A stretch of 64,000 nucleotides of DNA from Seriola aureovittata (taxonomy: Eukaryota; Chordata; Actinopteri; Carangiformes; Carangidae). The position numbers and the translations under genes were made by a program. The notes below the pieces were generated by a model. It had not been told where the DNA came from. It worked only from the letters and a program-made list of their open reading frames with translations, and made no database searches. The stretch covers positions 4,865,560 to 4,929,559 of the forward strand of contig NC_079375.1 in assembly GCF_021018895.1 (NCBI RefSeq). The letters are read 5' to 3'. Within the stretch, counting starts at the first letter, position 1. Every line of letters starts with the position of its first letter. This document shows positions 1-14,200 of this stretch, in pieces.

Positions 1-938
1 AAAAAGTAAAAGCGTAGAATCTATGACCAAGCATTAAATACCTTTCGATACGCAGCAGTTTGTGATATTCAGTGTCATCAAGTTTTTTGTCGGTGTGTTG
101 GTTTAGTTTCCTCCGACCCTCAGAGCGCCATACCCTGCCCGCTATTTTATTCAGTGATTAAAATCTCATCTTCATCTGATTATCTCAGCACGTTGTGATG
201 ATATTGTGGAATTGAAATGTACTGTGAGGCAGTATGTGCGGTAATGAGCTGAACTGAAGTGGGCAATGTTATGTGCCAGCAGCTGTTTAGATAATCTACA
301 GCTTGCTGGCGCTCGGCCAGACGCAGGTTAAAGGGAATCCAACACAGAGTGTAAAAGAGAAAAACTGTAGGGGATTTGTTGGGTGTTTTTATTTTTATAA
401 CTAAAAACTCAAAGTATTCAAGTCTCAGAGTCATGTCCCGGACACGCTGTTAAAAGTGGACTTATAAACTTACACGCCTCTCATCTTCTGAAACAGTGAA
501 AAGTTCATTAAGTTATTGTTTGCTTTGAACTTTCTAAATGTCAGTTTCTCTTTGGCCGCCTCCACCAACAATTCAAAATGCTCAGTGAGCTGAGCGGCCA
601 CGAATAACTAGAAGTGAATGACAACCCAGTAGGAGCTGATGGATGACGGAGAGCTTGGTATCGTTGGATCCCGTGTGCAAACTGGATGAGTTGACTGAAG
701 TCCAGAGAGACACTTAATACTGGCAGATGGCCGATGGTGAAACCCTGGATGAACTACAGCGAGGAGACGGTGGCAGTGATACTGATGGGCAGCAAACTGA
801 CTCCGGCTGAATCCCACTGTGCTTTGCTGTAGCCTCAGGACTGAGTGTTTGCAGCCTGGTAGAGCCAGTAGAGCGCGCAGTGGAAAGCGGGGCTCAGAGC
901 CACAGTTCATGGACTCTGCTGGCCCACATCCCTGCTCT

Positions 939-940
<2 letters not shown>

Positions 941-978
<38 letters not shown>
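941..978 (+). repeat. (GT)19 microsatellite
   Basis: Perfect GT array. It generates the HTHTHT/VCVCVC parts of nearby open frames. Confidence 0.97.
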
Positions 979-979
<1 letters not shown>

Positions 980-1704
980 TGAATGTGTGAGAGTGCAGAA
1001 GTGTGAGGTCACTGTTTGTATCTGCCTCGATCACAGGTGTGTGGCTGTGTGCGAGGGCAGGGTTTCACCTCAAGTGTGAAGATGAATCCAGCTTCTGTGT
1101 GGCGATGTGTGTGTCATGGATAAATATCTATAAATGTGTGTTTGGGCTTCTGACCTCTGACGTCAGGGAGATGCTTTCCACCGTTTGCCGCTATTAAGCT
1201 CAGCTGATCCTGTGGGAAAATGACATTTAAGACAGGCCTTTCTTTATCAATTGGATTAATGTATTGGATGTAAAACCATTATAGTGTGAGGTGTCAATTT
1301 TTTGTGCATGAGAAGAAGAAGCAAAAGATGGAGGGACGTAGACAAATTCATGTTGAAGAAAAGTCTTAAACAGACGGGATAAAAAGCGTTTTTTACACTG
1401 ATTCACATCAGTGTGACTTGGCCTGAGAAAAGAGGGAAAGATGCAGGAGTTAATCGTGTATGCGGGTGTGAGTGACTCCATGTGTCCTGCTGAACATGAC
1501 TGGTGGTCTCCTGGCAGCTGTGACTCATCTCTGCCATTCCACAGGAGCTTTTTAAAGACTGGAAGGAATGGCTGGCCCATCACACAAGGACACTTTTATT
1601 AGCTTACACTGGAATGAAACGCACAGGCAGCATGTAGCACCCGTCCTGGGAGTACAAGTATATACTGTTTTGTTTTTTTGTTTTTTTTTTAAAAGTACGT
1701 TGCA

Positions 1705-1764
1705 GTGTGTGTGTGTGTGTGTGTGTAGCTGTCTCTGAGTCTTTTAAAGTGGAGTGAAGTGTAA

Positions 1765-1836
<72 letters not shown>
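1705..1836 (+). repeat. two GT arrays, (GT)11 and (GT)35
   Basis: GT 1705-1726, about 40 bases of unique sequence, then GT 1767-1836. A poly-T run (1961-1977) follows in the pyrimidine-rich stretch downstream. Confidence 0.96.
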
Positions 1837-1839
<3 letters not shown>

Positions 1840-2691
1840 TGTGCAGATACAGTATGTATCATCCATGCCAGGAAAAGTGGCGGCTTGCCCTCAAACTTAT
1901 AATGTTTTTCCAGATGCCATCTTTCCATCCGTTCATCTTCCTTCCTTTCCTTTCTTCCTTTTTTTTTTTTTTTTTTTCCACCTCTCACACTAAGTGAGAA
2001 CTCTGCCTTTCAGAGCTGCATTAACTCATCTCTGACCTTCATTAACCGCGATCACTTGGAGGAATCCACTCTCTGGCAGCTCGATCTGCACTCGCTCGGT
2101 TGATGCTGACGCCATGGAAAATACTTTTTTCTGATTGGCTGGCAAGTCCCTCTTTAAAACTGTGTTAACAAACACCTTAAACATAGTTGGTCAGTACTTT
2201 CAACCACTCTTCTAAATAAGTGTGTGGGGTTTATTATACTGCAGGTAACCATGGCAGCAGTGTATGCCTGACAGTAGACTTCCTGTATACATCTAGACTT
2301 CAGTGGATACATTATTAACTGTACATCTTGTGCATTATTTTTGCATGAGTCTCCATTGTGTATTCCTTACCTAGCGCTGAGGTGGAAACTGTCTGTGTGA
2401 TTTATTTAAACTGTGTACACTGTGTTTCAGGGAGATATATTCTGTCTTTTTACACGACTAAATACTCCATTAAGTCATAAAATTTAACTTCACCTGGAGC
2501 AACATTAAAGTTCTGCTTATGTCTGAACGTCTCAGTGATTTGGCGCTCTGAATTCACCGCAGATATTTTGACTTGTCTTAGCGGGGAAGCACAGATGTAA
2601 TTAAATAAAACATTAACGAGGGCACACTTCCAATAAGTGTCCCAGAATATCGCACACATACACACACAGGCACGCATATTTTTGTCTCTTC

Positions 2692-2693
<2 letters not shown>

Positions 2694-2758
<65 letters not shown>
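2694..2758 (+). repeat. (CA)32 microsatellite
   Basis: Perfect CA array followed by CTCACACA variants to 2775. A reverse-sense GT tract occurs nearby at 2889-2934 (GTGTG with GGC and GCGC interruptions), giving an imperfect inverted pair about 110 bp apart. Confidence 0.96.
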
Positions 2759-2764
<6 letters not shown>

Positions 2765-3508
2765 ACTCACACACTCGACATGACATGCCCCAGGTGTCCG
2801 GTGACAGGCTCGTCCCTACACACACTCCTGCAGCGAAGTCATGACCCTGAATGATGGCACCTGGGTTGTGCCAGCTCCACATTCCTGTGGTTGTGTGTGT
2901 GTGTGTGTGTGTGGCTGTGTGTGTGTGCGTGCGCGCAGCTGTGCCCGCTGCTACTCCGTCACTGACATATCTGGTCCCGGTGAGCGTGCCGCCTGGGTGT
3001 GTGACACACACGTTGAGTTTTTAACTGTGACCTTACAGCTGATCATATTTGTTGTTTGTTGGTGTATTACATTTTGTTGGTTACTTTTTTTTTATCACAT
3101 GCTTAATGTTTTGTCTTATTTTTTAAATGTTACACAACGTGGATATCAACTTTCTAAGTTCCCAAATGCTTGTTTAAGAAATTTAAGTCATTCTTTTTTT
3201 TTTCTAAATTTTGTTGCTGGGTAGAAATGAGCACTTCTTATTCTGGACTATGCTTTTCTCATATGAGGTTTTTTGTTTGTGTGTGTGTTTGCTCTGGATC
3301 CAGGCGATGTCCCGGTCTGAGCTGAATATAGATGCGTCTCGCAGCGTAAGGAGACGAGTAGACGGACACAGACAGAGAGACAGACAGGAGGGGCCATGAG
3401 GTCAAATAAACCCAGAAGAGTTTCTTAAAACGACTCCTTCAGTCTTCTGTCTGTCTTGTTGCAGAATATCAAGAGACGCTCAGGCTACCAGTGACATATT
3501 TGTGTGAG

Positions 3509-3510
<2 letters not shown>

Positions 3511-3540
<30 letters not shown>
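3511..3540 (+). repeat. (GT)15 microsatellite
   Basis: Perfect GT array. Confidence 0.96.
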
Positions 3541-3542
<2 letters not shown>

Positions 3543-3699
3543 ATATACGTGAATGGAGTGACTTGATCCTTGTGAACCCAGAGTGTCAGCTGCCATTTAA
3601 AGTCCGGCAGCGCTACTGAATAACAGCAGCGTTTACTCAAGGAGCGTCTTGCTTTGATGGTTGTGATGTGAAATAATCTTTTTACTCCATCATTTAAAC

Positions 3700-3800
3700 C
3701 GTTTATCTTGTCATGGATCATGGCGGGCTGGATCCTCTCCCAGCATTCGCTGGGTGGTCCAACCCAGACAGGCTGCCAGTCTATCACAGCATGAACACCG
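3700..3800 (+). repeat. LINE 3'-end-like scrap
   Basis: 'GGCGGGCTGGATCCTCTCCC', 'AGCATTCGCTGGGTGG' and 'GACAGGCTGCCAGTCTATCA' follow the 'GGGCTGGAGCCTATCCCAGC...GGACAGGTCGCCAGTCTATC' pattern seen in many fish LINE-related repeats. Only this conserved tail is recognisable. The open frame 3713-3982 across it is not a gene. Confidence 0.5.
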
Positions 3801-6039
3801 TCCTCCTCCTGAAAGTGACATCCACCTTCCTCTCTTACAGTACTGAGCCAGTTTTAGCTGACACCCATAAAAACACTGAGGTGTTTACACATATTGATCC
3901 CGTGTCTCCATTCGGCTCGTTTGTTATGTCTGTTGATATTGATTTTTCTGAGCGTGCACACAGACCAGTGGAGATGCTGTGAAACTGAATCCCACTGAGC
4001 CTTGTTATTACCGACGCTGGCTGATGCTGAACGGAGAGATCTTTCTCAGATTGGAGACCAACCGTTTCAGGAAGGAAGAGGAGGCTTTTTGTATTGGAGG
4101 GTGATGCTAGGTAAAGTGAGTAAAACCTCTATGTGCTTCCCAATGTTTTTCTTATCAATTAATTAATATTTAAATACAAGAGATGGCTTCATTTTGTATA
4201 ACTTAACGCGATGATTTAATGCCTATAAGATCGGCATTTTCAGGTGCCATTATTTGCTGCCACCTTAGCCTGAATGTTATATTTTTTATGTAGTGCAAAC
4301 TAAAGGAGGAGACACAGCTGTAGCCTCTTTTTAAAGCCATCCAGGGACATAGATACCATAGATAGTGCTGTTGTGAGAGAGATATGGGTCTGGACCAGTG
4401 CTTGTGTGGAACTCCTCCAGCTACACCATAGTTGGAATGGATGAGGGGTCAGCCAAAAGATCTAAAACAAGCCTCTCATATACTGAAATATAAACTGTAG
4501 TTTGTGACCGAGACCTTCCCTTGAATAATTGAACATTTGCCAGTTTCATACCAGCCAAATGAATGATGGTTCTGGCTGAGGCTGGCACTCCTTTGGCTGT
4601 TGCAGCTCATGGTTTTTTACCTTGTTCCTCCTTCACACTCAGTATCCAGTGCTTTTACTGGGAAAACCCTGAAATGAAGTAGAGGTGAATGCTGCATTAA
4701 TATACTGATAAAACATGCTTATCTTTCACTGTGACACACGTGGAGGGACGTTTCTCCTCCACCAAACCACACCCAGCCAACTTCTCCTCCGGCCCGAGGA
4801 TCTTCCCGAGAGAGTTTTGGGGATGACCTCATTTATTCCCGACTAGCCCTCCTTCTTCTTCTCCTCCTCCTCCCCTTACTTCCTCCCTCTCTCCAGCCTC
4901 CTAATGAGAACAAGATGACAACTTTGTACCAGACTCAGCTGGAGTGACACAGAAACTCTGTGAGGCAGACCGAGGAGGGTCTAGGACTGACAGAAAATGA
5001 CGCACTGGGATTTGTGTTGTCCGCGAAGGGTTATTGTAAGATGTGATTGATCGTACATTCATATCTGTGCACATCAACACCCTGAAGCACTGTAAATCAC
5101 ATTCCTCAGTGTGTGTTTTTCTGAGTATAACAATATGAACAAACTCACAGCTATGTTCTTTCTGCAGGGTACTTGGCAAACCAAGCTTCGAATGTTTTTA
5201 CTACTAACCATCAGTAGATTTACATGCAATCTACATGCAACAATATCCACTGCTTCTTTTATTACATCTAATTGCCTTCAGATGTAACTTAATGACATCT
5301 AATTGCCTCACCATCAATTAGGCGGTTAACAAGCTCCTTCTTAAGTCTTTGTAAATCATTGGAGCTTGAGGTTTGGGACCGAAATTAATTTCCAAAATAG
5401 CAAAACATGTTTAAACATGTAAAGAAATGTTGTACAAAAATGTGTTTAGAGGCTGTTTGAACTGTTGAGGTGTGTTTCTGCTGCTGCGACTCGTCATGTT
5501 TGAACAGCCCGTCGCTTGTGCTTTGCAAAACAGTGGCACCACTCACCCTGTTAATGAATGCAAGGCCTTATGGGAGCTTTCAGTGAGGCTTGAGGTGGCT
5601 CCTGGGTAAAAAAAAAAAAAAAAAGCATGTGTAATGGTGTCCTTTGCTGGTGTTGGTTGCTATGACTGCACCACTGCAAGAAAAGATTCAAACGCACATT
5701 CATACTACATATATATATAAAAAAAAAAGCATTAGATGTTGATTACAGAATATGATATTGGTTTATTTTACGGGTTGCACAATTTCAAAATAATTTCTCA
5801 GGATGTTTCCCTAAAAGGACAATGTCATTTGGTACCAATTATAGGGGAAACTAGAAACAAGACACATAACATACTAGGCTTTAGTGATATCCAAAATTGA
5901 ATATCAGGATATACAATATTATTGAGGCATGATATTACTAAACAGAAGTTTTATTTGTCACATGCAAGTGGTCAATGCACAGTAAGGGCAACTGCAGCAG
6001 GGTAGACTGTGCAAAATAAATAAATAGATAAATAAATAA

Positions 6040-6125
6040 TAATTTAAAAAATGCTTTTGATATTATGAAAAATATTGCATATGGTGGGAAATATCATGAT
6101 ATTTGATATTATTGTACATTGTCCC
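6040..6125 (+). repeat. ATATTGCATATG repeat, copy 1
   Basis: Core 'TATTATGAAAAATATTGCAT' followed by 'ATGGTGGGAAATATCATGAT'. The same core recurs at 47260-47320 (same strand) and, reverse-complemented, at 28030-28100. The AT-rich left neighbour from 5880 may belong to the same element. Confidence 0.6.
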
Positions 6126-8139
6126 AAGTCTAATAAATACCAACTTATTTATTTTATTTTTTAAAGAAAGAACAATAAAATAATGCATTCATTATACATA
6201 CAGCTTAACAAGTCCAAACATGACTATTACACAAACTGTAGGAAAGCCACGCCTTTCCTCGGTATCTTTAAAATATCAACACACCCATGTACAAATGCCA
6301 CAGAAATTTGAGGGTAGAAGCTGGAATATGGTGATTCCGAATGCACATTATTTTCATAGCAGATTGCACCAGTTGACAGATTTGAGCCTCCAGCTTTCCG
6401 TACCAATCAGTAATATCGATTCAAATGATGCTGTCCTGTACAATGTGGTAAAACACTAACAAGAGCTTCTGTTCAACACCCTACAGTCCCAAATATCTGC
6501 ATCAGTAGCTTCGATGTGGCAGTTTAACAGAGCAAAAGATGGTTACTCTGGAAAGAGAAGGTTACGCTACTGATTTGTTGGGATTATTTGATAATGTAAC
6601 AACTGAGCACAGTCGGATTTTCCTCTGTAATTGGCACCACATTGCAGAGTGCTGTCCAGGACCCTTTCTAAAAAAAAAAAAAAATTTCAGTCACATCATT
6701 TTCTAGGAAAGTACGGCACCTGTAAATACAGTGTTACCCTGAATGTTACACAATGTGCTTTGTGGAGTGATTACTCACACGCACACTTAAGCAGCCTCAG
6801 CATTTCACCTTGAGTGATTGTCACCTACACAAACCCTGAGTCATGATTACTCATTTGTGTGGCTATGCATACGTATGCATGCACTCAATGCATGTAAAGT
6901 ACATTCACGTCCAGTGCATTGTATGTCATTGTGCATTTGATTTTGTGCGGTAGATCCTTTTGAGCAATTGCAGCTCCTCTCTTCAGCCCACATCAACCCA
7001 CGGTGCCCATAAACACACAGGTTAGCAGTGAGGTAACCGTCGCAGGCTGTCATCTCCTTCTGTGGTAAGAGAGTGAGGCAGACTTTCCTCCCTCTCTCTG
7101 TGTCTGCTTCGGTCAGGGCTCAGCGACCAGAGAACCCACAACACCCTGGAGCTCCACAACGCCTTACATGGACAATAAGAAATGAAGCAATGTCACATTA
7201 ACATTTCTTATTATCTGTTTAACCACTGGGTTGATGCTCTAATCAAACAGGAGAAAGACAGAAATTATTATTATAATCACTGGACTAAAATCTTAAACCT
7301 CACCTTCCAGCTATAACTTATCTGACAGTGGCATCCGGCATAAAACACCTGGGGCATTAACAAAATAGCAACACCTCATTTTAGCCAGCGCAGATCTGTT
7401 CCGGCGGCCTGCCACCAGTATTAGTTCAGTGCTGCCTACCGGTAACACAAGCTCATTTACCACTGGCACCAGGAGCTTTCAGCATGACAACTAAATATGG
7501 ACAGAGCCAAAATAACAGGGGGGACTTTTTGTACTCAGGGTGTTAAGCTGTAATGGTCGAGCATGGCACCACCGCTGCCAGGGTGTGGACCAATTCACCT
7601 CTCAACTCTCCCTCTTTCCTCATGGACTAATGTAGAGTCAAAGAGAATTAAAGCTCCTCAATAGACCTACAAGATGCCTGTGACGTACTTAACCGTTAAC
7701 TGGCATGCGGTTGTGTTTGCATCTCCTCTAAAGCAGATTTGGGTGACTGTTATAAGCCCTTACTTTGGAAGGAACTCCTTGCTAATGTTCACCTTTTTAA
7801 TGCCAACAGTTCCCTTCACACTAAGCCAATTATACCTCCTGTGTTGCGAGAGCAAGTACATCTTCGGTGCCGCTTACGATTCAAGAAAATTCTGCATCCA
7901 ATCTGCAGAAAGGATGAGAAGAAAAGATAACAGCTGCCAAACAAAGAGAGTGCAGTTTTCCTCTGAAAACTATTGTCTGAAGAGGAGGATCTCATTCAAC
8001 TACAGATGTATCAGAAGAGGGGGGGGGTTCTGGATTTGTATGGGCTTTAGGCTTTTTTATCTTAATTATGGTGAGAAAATTGTCAGGAGGAGACAAAGAC
8101 AATGTTTCAGGAGTCAACGGGATTACAGCAGCTCACAGC

Positions 8140-8141
<2 letters not shown>

Positions 8142-8181
<40 letters not shown>
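8142..8181 (+). repeat. (GT)20 microsatellite
   Basis: Perfect GT array. It lies inside the longest open frame of the window (7674-8462), which has no other recognisable feature. Confidence 0.96.
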
Positions 8182-8182
<1 letters not shown>

Positions 8183-10121
8183 GGTAATGAGATTAGCCCC
8201 CACCCCCCTCCACTACTCATGTATCTATTCTTCTTCTCCCCATCAATCACTCCCTCTTTTTCTCCAGCGTCCTTGTTTGCATCTGTGGTTTTCTTCTCTC
8301 TCTGCATCTTTTACTAAACAGGCTCTTTTGAAGTACTTGGCTGCTCCGTGTTGGTCTCGACAGGATAACTATTTTAACGTTAGATTTTCCAGCTCACTTC
8401 ATATCATCTGCGATGGATCGATGTGTCTAGTTTGGAGGCTGAAGTTATGTTTAAAGATTTGAGCGTGAAGATGCAGAAGGAGAATGAATACAAAGGACCT
8501 CTACTGCCCTCTTGCGGTGGTATTGCATCAGTGCATCGTGCCCTCAGTCATCTGATGGAAGTCTCTCTGTAGGGCAATTGGTCCTTTTAATTTCCAGCTC
8601 ATTACTATTAATTGGAGTTACAGGAGTTTTTTTTTTTTAATCTGTTTGAATGAGTCTTTTGATCTGATTGTCAGCAGCCTCCAGAAACCTGCTGACTCCT
8701 GTTTGCCACCCACTCTGGGTGCTGCATTAGCTTTAATCAAAGATCCAAACTTTTAGAGTTTGACACAGTCTTTGAGTTAATTACTGCAGCTGAGGCAGAC
8801 AACCTTGAGTTACTTTCCCTCTTTAAAGCTTCATTAGAGTGAGAAATTGATTGCTGTTTCACGTTTGTGCTTTTGGAATAAATCGGTCGCCGAAAGTTTT
8901 TGAGCCAGCCCCTTTGGAAAACTAACTGCCAATTACAGGCACTGAACCACAGGGACAACACAGGCCGAGACCACATAGACAAACACAGACAGCGGCACTG
9001 CAGCCCGCGCTCTCAGCTGATCCGTTCGACCCAGCGGGGAGATTGTCGGTTAGTTTATTTTGTCGGCCGTGGTGTGGCGCTGAGGGCTGGGGTGATGACC
9101 GGTGGAGGTCATACGTGCAGAGTGCAGCAGATGAGGCTTTCATTTCTGAAAACTCACTGCGGGTGCTTAGAGGGGGAAGGAGCACTTGCTGATTCTGCAC
9201 CACAACTGACTTCCAGTAACAATAAACATTACACAAGGAAACCGTTACTTTTCAAAACAGTTGCAAAGTGTCTGGTGGAAATAAGTGTGTGTCTGAACCG
9301 GTCACTGTGTGTGCTTCACTTGTTTCCACAGACTCTAACCTGACCAATGCTGTGCATTTGTTCATCAGCTCTGAATGTACTTACTGATATACAATTTATC
9401 AACAAGTGCTGCCAGGAACCAGGCTGATTATCTGCTGATGCATCGATTTTCTTGTGAGATTCTGAAGTTATCAACTTTTTTTTTTGTGTGTGTGTCTGCC
9501 TGTGTTTGTCCACTCCTGTTTATTAAAGTTGTTGGAACTGAGATGCAACATGTTGGTTTGGGCCAAAACCACTATTTTTGAAAGCAGAAAAACCTTTTTA
9601 CACTCCAGGCTCAGCTCAGCAGATTGCAGCGTCTGTCTTCGCATTTAAACTTCAAGATTTTGATCTCTGGGAGCTGCTGAGCACAGAAACTTAACCTCAG
9701 AAACCTTCAAAAAACAAGAAGCTGAGACCGAATTTTAACCCAGTGAGTAAATAACAATTTAGACCACCAGCAACCCACGCTTTGTGTGTAAGACGGGGAA
9801 AAACACGACTCTGAAATAATGGAAAAGCAAAACTGTCCTCCTCTACAAGTGGGATTTTTTTAGATTTTTAATTTGATAACTAGATTGTTTAAAAGCGGTT
9901 TAAAATGACTGTTAGTGATTTTAATTCTGAATTATTGTCCCCACTTATCAAAAAGTAGCTGTTTCCTGCCACAAGATTTACTTATCAACACAGCTCATCA
10001 AAGTAATTTTTATCTGTTTGCTAATGATAAAAATAAACTCTGTAAATAATCAGCCCAACACATTCTCACTGAAGCTCATCTATTCTTTCTCTCATGCTCT
10101 TTTACTCTGTCCTCCACTCTT

Positions 10122-10124
<3 letters not shown>

Positions 10125-10183
<59 letters not shown>
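10125..10183 (+). repeat. (AC)29 microsatellite
   Basis: Perfect AC array followed by an A-run. Confidence 0.96.
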
Positions 10184-10188
<5 letters not shown>

Positions 10189-11333
10189 AGACACACACCA
10201 CTTCCTGCCTGTGCTGGCTGTTCCCACAGACCACAGCTGGGTTGGCTGAGTCACTGTGGCGAGAATCCCTCTGGCAAAGTGTGTGTGTGTGACTGTGTGT
10301 GTGGGGGGCACACATCAGCTTGTCTGTTGCAGCCGGTTCACACACACCCCCCTCATTCTAGCAAACTGGGTGTTCTGTCTGCACTGTCTCTAAATCTGAC
10401 ATATAAGTTGTGCTGACACAAACTGGGCCGTTCCCATGATATTAAACTGAGAGTAGCCGCAGCAGTCAGTGACATCTAACAAGGATGTTCAACCAAACAC
10501 CGGTCATACAGTGCAGATTGCAAATCCAGATTTAACTGGATGATCCGTCAGGAACCAATGCAAGTAGAGGAAATAAATAGTAATTAATGTATGTAAGGAA
10601 AAGTTCTATTAAGATTTAGGGTCATCGTCTACCGACAGATAAACTACAGTGGTTGCCATGGGAACCGTTTCTCGCACAGAGCTTGACAGTTCATTCTTGA
10701 CACTGAATTGAAAAAAAAAAAAAAAAAAAAACTGTTTCCCCTCAAGGTCCACTTACTGACTTCTTCTTTCTCTGCACTTTTTAGATAAATATGAAAAACT
10801 TGACATTTCAGAGTAGAGCTTTGGTGCAGCAACGGCACAGTAACAGCACTTTACATCGACAGCTTCAAGACTGTTTGACTTTGTTTGTGAAAACATGGAG
10901 ATGGAGACATTTTTACAGTCATATTACATTGCATTCATTTTGTATTCATCCCCTGTATTAATGATCAACTCAATCTCGCATGCACGACTCTGTTGTCAGC
11001 TAATAACAATGACAAATCTAACACACTACCTCTTTTTACCACCAGGGGTCAGTGTGGGCTTAGGTGTAACAAGGCTGAGGTCTTTCTCATCAGTCTGCTG
11101 GTTCTAGTGGGAGGAGGGGGGCGGGGGCGGGGGCTGGAGGAAGTTTGTCTTATGCTCTGAGGCCTTACATCATGCCCCCCTGGGTGCTGTGTGCGCCTGC
11201 TGGGACGGTGGTTACTGTTACGCTGAGTGTGAGGGAGGACAGGAAGGAGGTGATTTTTATGTGTGTGTGTCTTTTTCCTTTGGGGAATTGTGTATATACT
11301 GTACATGAACACTACATGTTCTATTACTGGCTG

Positions 11334-11338
<5 letters not shown>

Positions 11339-11372
<34 letters not shown>
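11339..11372 (+). repeat. (GT)17 microsatellite
   Basis: Perfect GT array. Confidence 0.95.
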
Positions 11373-11374
<2 letters not shown>

Positions 11375-12481
11375 CAGAGGTCAGGAGGAGACCTGCAAGC
11401 AACATAAACTGTCATATATGATCTTTCTCTTACATTACTAAATCTCATGGGATTATTCTGTTACTGGACATTTTTATTGCTTTGGTTTTAGAATATGTAA
11501 AATCTCTGATGTTGCAGCCTCCACATTTACTCACCTGCAGCATCATTTCCTCCTATAAAACCTAATGAATTCAAATTCCTACCGCAGGAAGTGGCGGGGA
11601 AGCAGGCAGGAAGTGAGTGTTAGCGGGGAATAAACAGGATGTTGTGATGTGATCAGGGCGGTTTGCTTAGTCACTTGACTTCCTTCCACCATCTATGCTT
11701 TGATGGCCTGGGAAATTGTCACAAATGCATCAGGGTCATAAAAATAAATGGTTCTCTTTCATCTGGAAGTCACAGATGGTTCTCGGATAGAAAAACCTTA
11801 TAAAGAATCAATACTGATCTTTGTGTTTTAGCTGGAATACTGTATTGGTAGAGAAAGCAAAGTTCCTTCATTATTTATGTTGTTTTTCATCAAGGTGTGA
11901 GGGACGTGGAGAAAATCCTCTATCAGGGTATATGTTATGTATAAACCCTTATAGAGGAATGGACAAATTTCTATTGTTTCATGGTGTATATTATCATATC
12001 GCCCAAATCAATGAAAAGGGGGTTGTGAAGCCTCGAGTTTTAAAGATTCACTGAAAAAAAAAAAGTCCTGCTTCTCTAATGTAAAGAAAACAATGAGGCA
12101 GAAACGTGGAAAAGCTTGATGAAGCAACGCGGAGGTTTCTGGCACAACTTCACCTACTTCACCACCCTTTAAGTGCACTTCTCCAGGCCATCAACTAAAC
12201 ACGGTGGTGCCTGTGTCCTCTGTTGGACATTCCCTACCAGCCCGAGACATATTGGCAGATATGTATGTGTTTATATATGATTGGCTGTATTATATTTTTT
12301 CTGTGTCATACTTACTCTATTGCTTGAGTGTTAACTGAGTTTTCACCTCACAAAAGCTCTTTGCTTTGGCTCAAAGCAAAGAACGTATTCTTACAAGCTT
12401 CAAAACCTTTACACAGATGTACATACAGATGACTCAACAGCACAAACATACTATATGTAAAGTGCCAACAAGCATCCACAT

Positions 12482-12500
12482 CCCCCCCCCCCCCCCCCCC
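12482..12500 (+). repeat. C19 homopolymer
   Basis: 19 C in a row. The window holds several comparable tracts: G14 16386-16399, C12 23654-23665, C22 36506-36527, G17 45331-45347. Confidence 0.95.
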
Positions 12501-14047
12501 AGCCCCTGAGAATCAGGATCCATTCTAATGAGCTCAGCACTCCACCACACTGTCGTCTCACATGTCGGCACCCACTCCTCCTATTGTTACACTGAAGCTC
12601 ACCCAAACACTGACGAATGTGCCATTATTCCACAGGAGCTAGGTTATAGTTTACATGTTGTTGGATTTTCAGTTGTTTACACAGTCTCATTGGAGCGGCG
12701 ATGAAATGGTCAGAGGGCTAATCCTTTGTAGAGAGTTGTCTGATATAAAGAGTAGAACCAGGAAATGCCCTGGAACTAAATTCAACCAGTGATGATGATT
12801 ATTGTCCAAATAAAAGATTATAGTCTCAGCACTGTTGTTAAAATTATACTTTTTTTAGTCCTTAGTCTGGTGAAGACAAAATGTCCTACAACAGCTTCTG
12901 TAATCTAACCCAAATTTCAGACCACTCCATGAATCAGTGTTTCATGTGTTTATGCACAAGATCTTTATCTAAATAAAACATTGTGCCCTGGGCATTGCAT
13001 CTTCGCACCTACTCTATTATTTATCTTGAATTTTTATCCCTTTATATTTCTTTTTTCTAATCCATATTGTTCGCACTAATCATGCATAAGAGCACACCGC
13101 ATTGCATTTGGTGTGTGTGACAATAATCCCTGTTTTGATCAAAAAATTAAAGATCACGAGAATGTGACCGAGCTTCAATCCCACGCAGTTTTTGATGCTA
13201 ATTACTAACGTCACATTTAGTTTGGCTCTCCATATTGAAATGCTGAGATAAGCCAACAAAAAATTTGATAATTGATGAACATTGAAGTGATTTAGCCAGC
13301 AAAAATATGGAGATTTGCTGTTTTCCCGCTTCTCAAACATGAGGTTTTTAAGCTGTTGTGTGTTTTATGCCACTGTAAAAGCAACAAAACAACCTGGAGA
13401 TGTCGCCTTTAGGGACTGAGATCATCAAAAAGATAACATGATTAATTCAAAAAGAATAGACACATTAGCAAATCATTGTTAGATGTAGCTGTGCAGCACT
13501 GATGTTCGATACCCAGCCTTAACCACGATCTGTTCTGAAGGCTCCGGGTTTAAGCGTTTAGTCAACATCACAAACTTAAAACGAGACTGTGTTGTGTTTT
13601 TAGAGATCACTGAATGATGTAACTTGAGGAAATATTTCATCCTAAATCACACTGAGAGTCCGGTCGATGGGCTTTTGATCCAGCCTCCACGATTCAGCCG
13701 AAGCCGCTGCATGGTCACGCGTCGAGTCGAATTCATCGCAACCCGGCGGATCTCCTGGTGCTCTTTTCACATATTTGCTGCTGTCGATAGAAACACAATG
13801 GACTTTTTCACACCACAGGGTGAACACCATTCTGTCTGATTGGCAGGGAAAACAGATAGCAACACTATCTGGAGCCGCAGGTTGAGGGGCTGCCGGATGT
13901 GATGGAGTGCCCTGATATCCTGCCATTCATTCATTCACTCCCAGGCGCTGGCACAAAGGCTAGAACCTCTTTGCTCTCAGCGCATGTTAAAGCCATTATG
14001 GCTAATCAACAAGTGCCAAGTTGGCGCTGGCCAGTGTGGAGAAGTAT

Positions 14048-14200
<153 letters not shown>

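Noticed and set aside
3290..3400. 'LWIQA...' frame after GGATCCAG, at first similar to the YWIQVH segment of the second PARD3 exon
   Set aside because: Only the WIQ residues match. What follows (MSRSELNIDASRS) does not, and the splice context is not convincing.
7674..8462. Longest open frame in the window (262 codons, + strand)
   Set aside because: It includes a GT array and a G-run, shows no domain or family resemblance, and has no splice or promoter context. Chance plus microsatellite.
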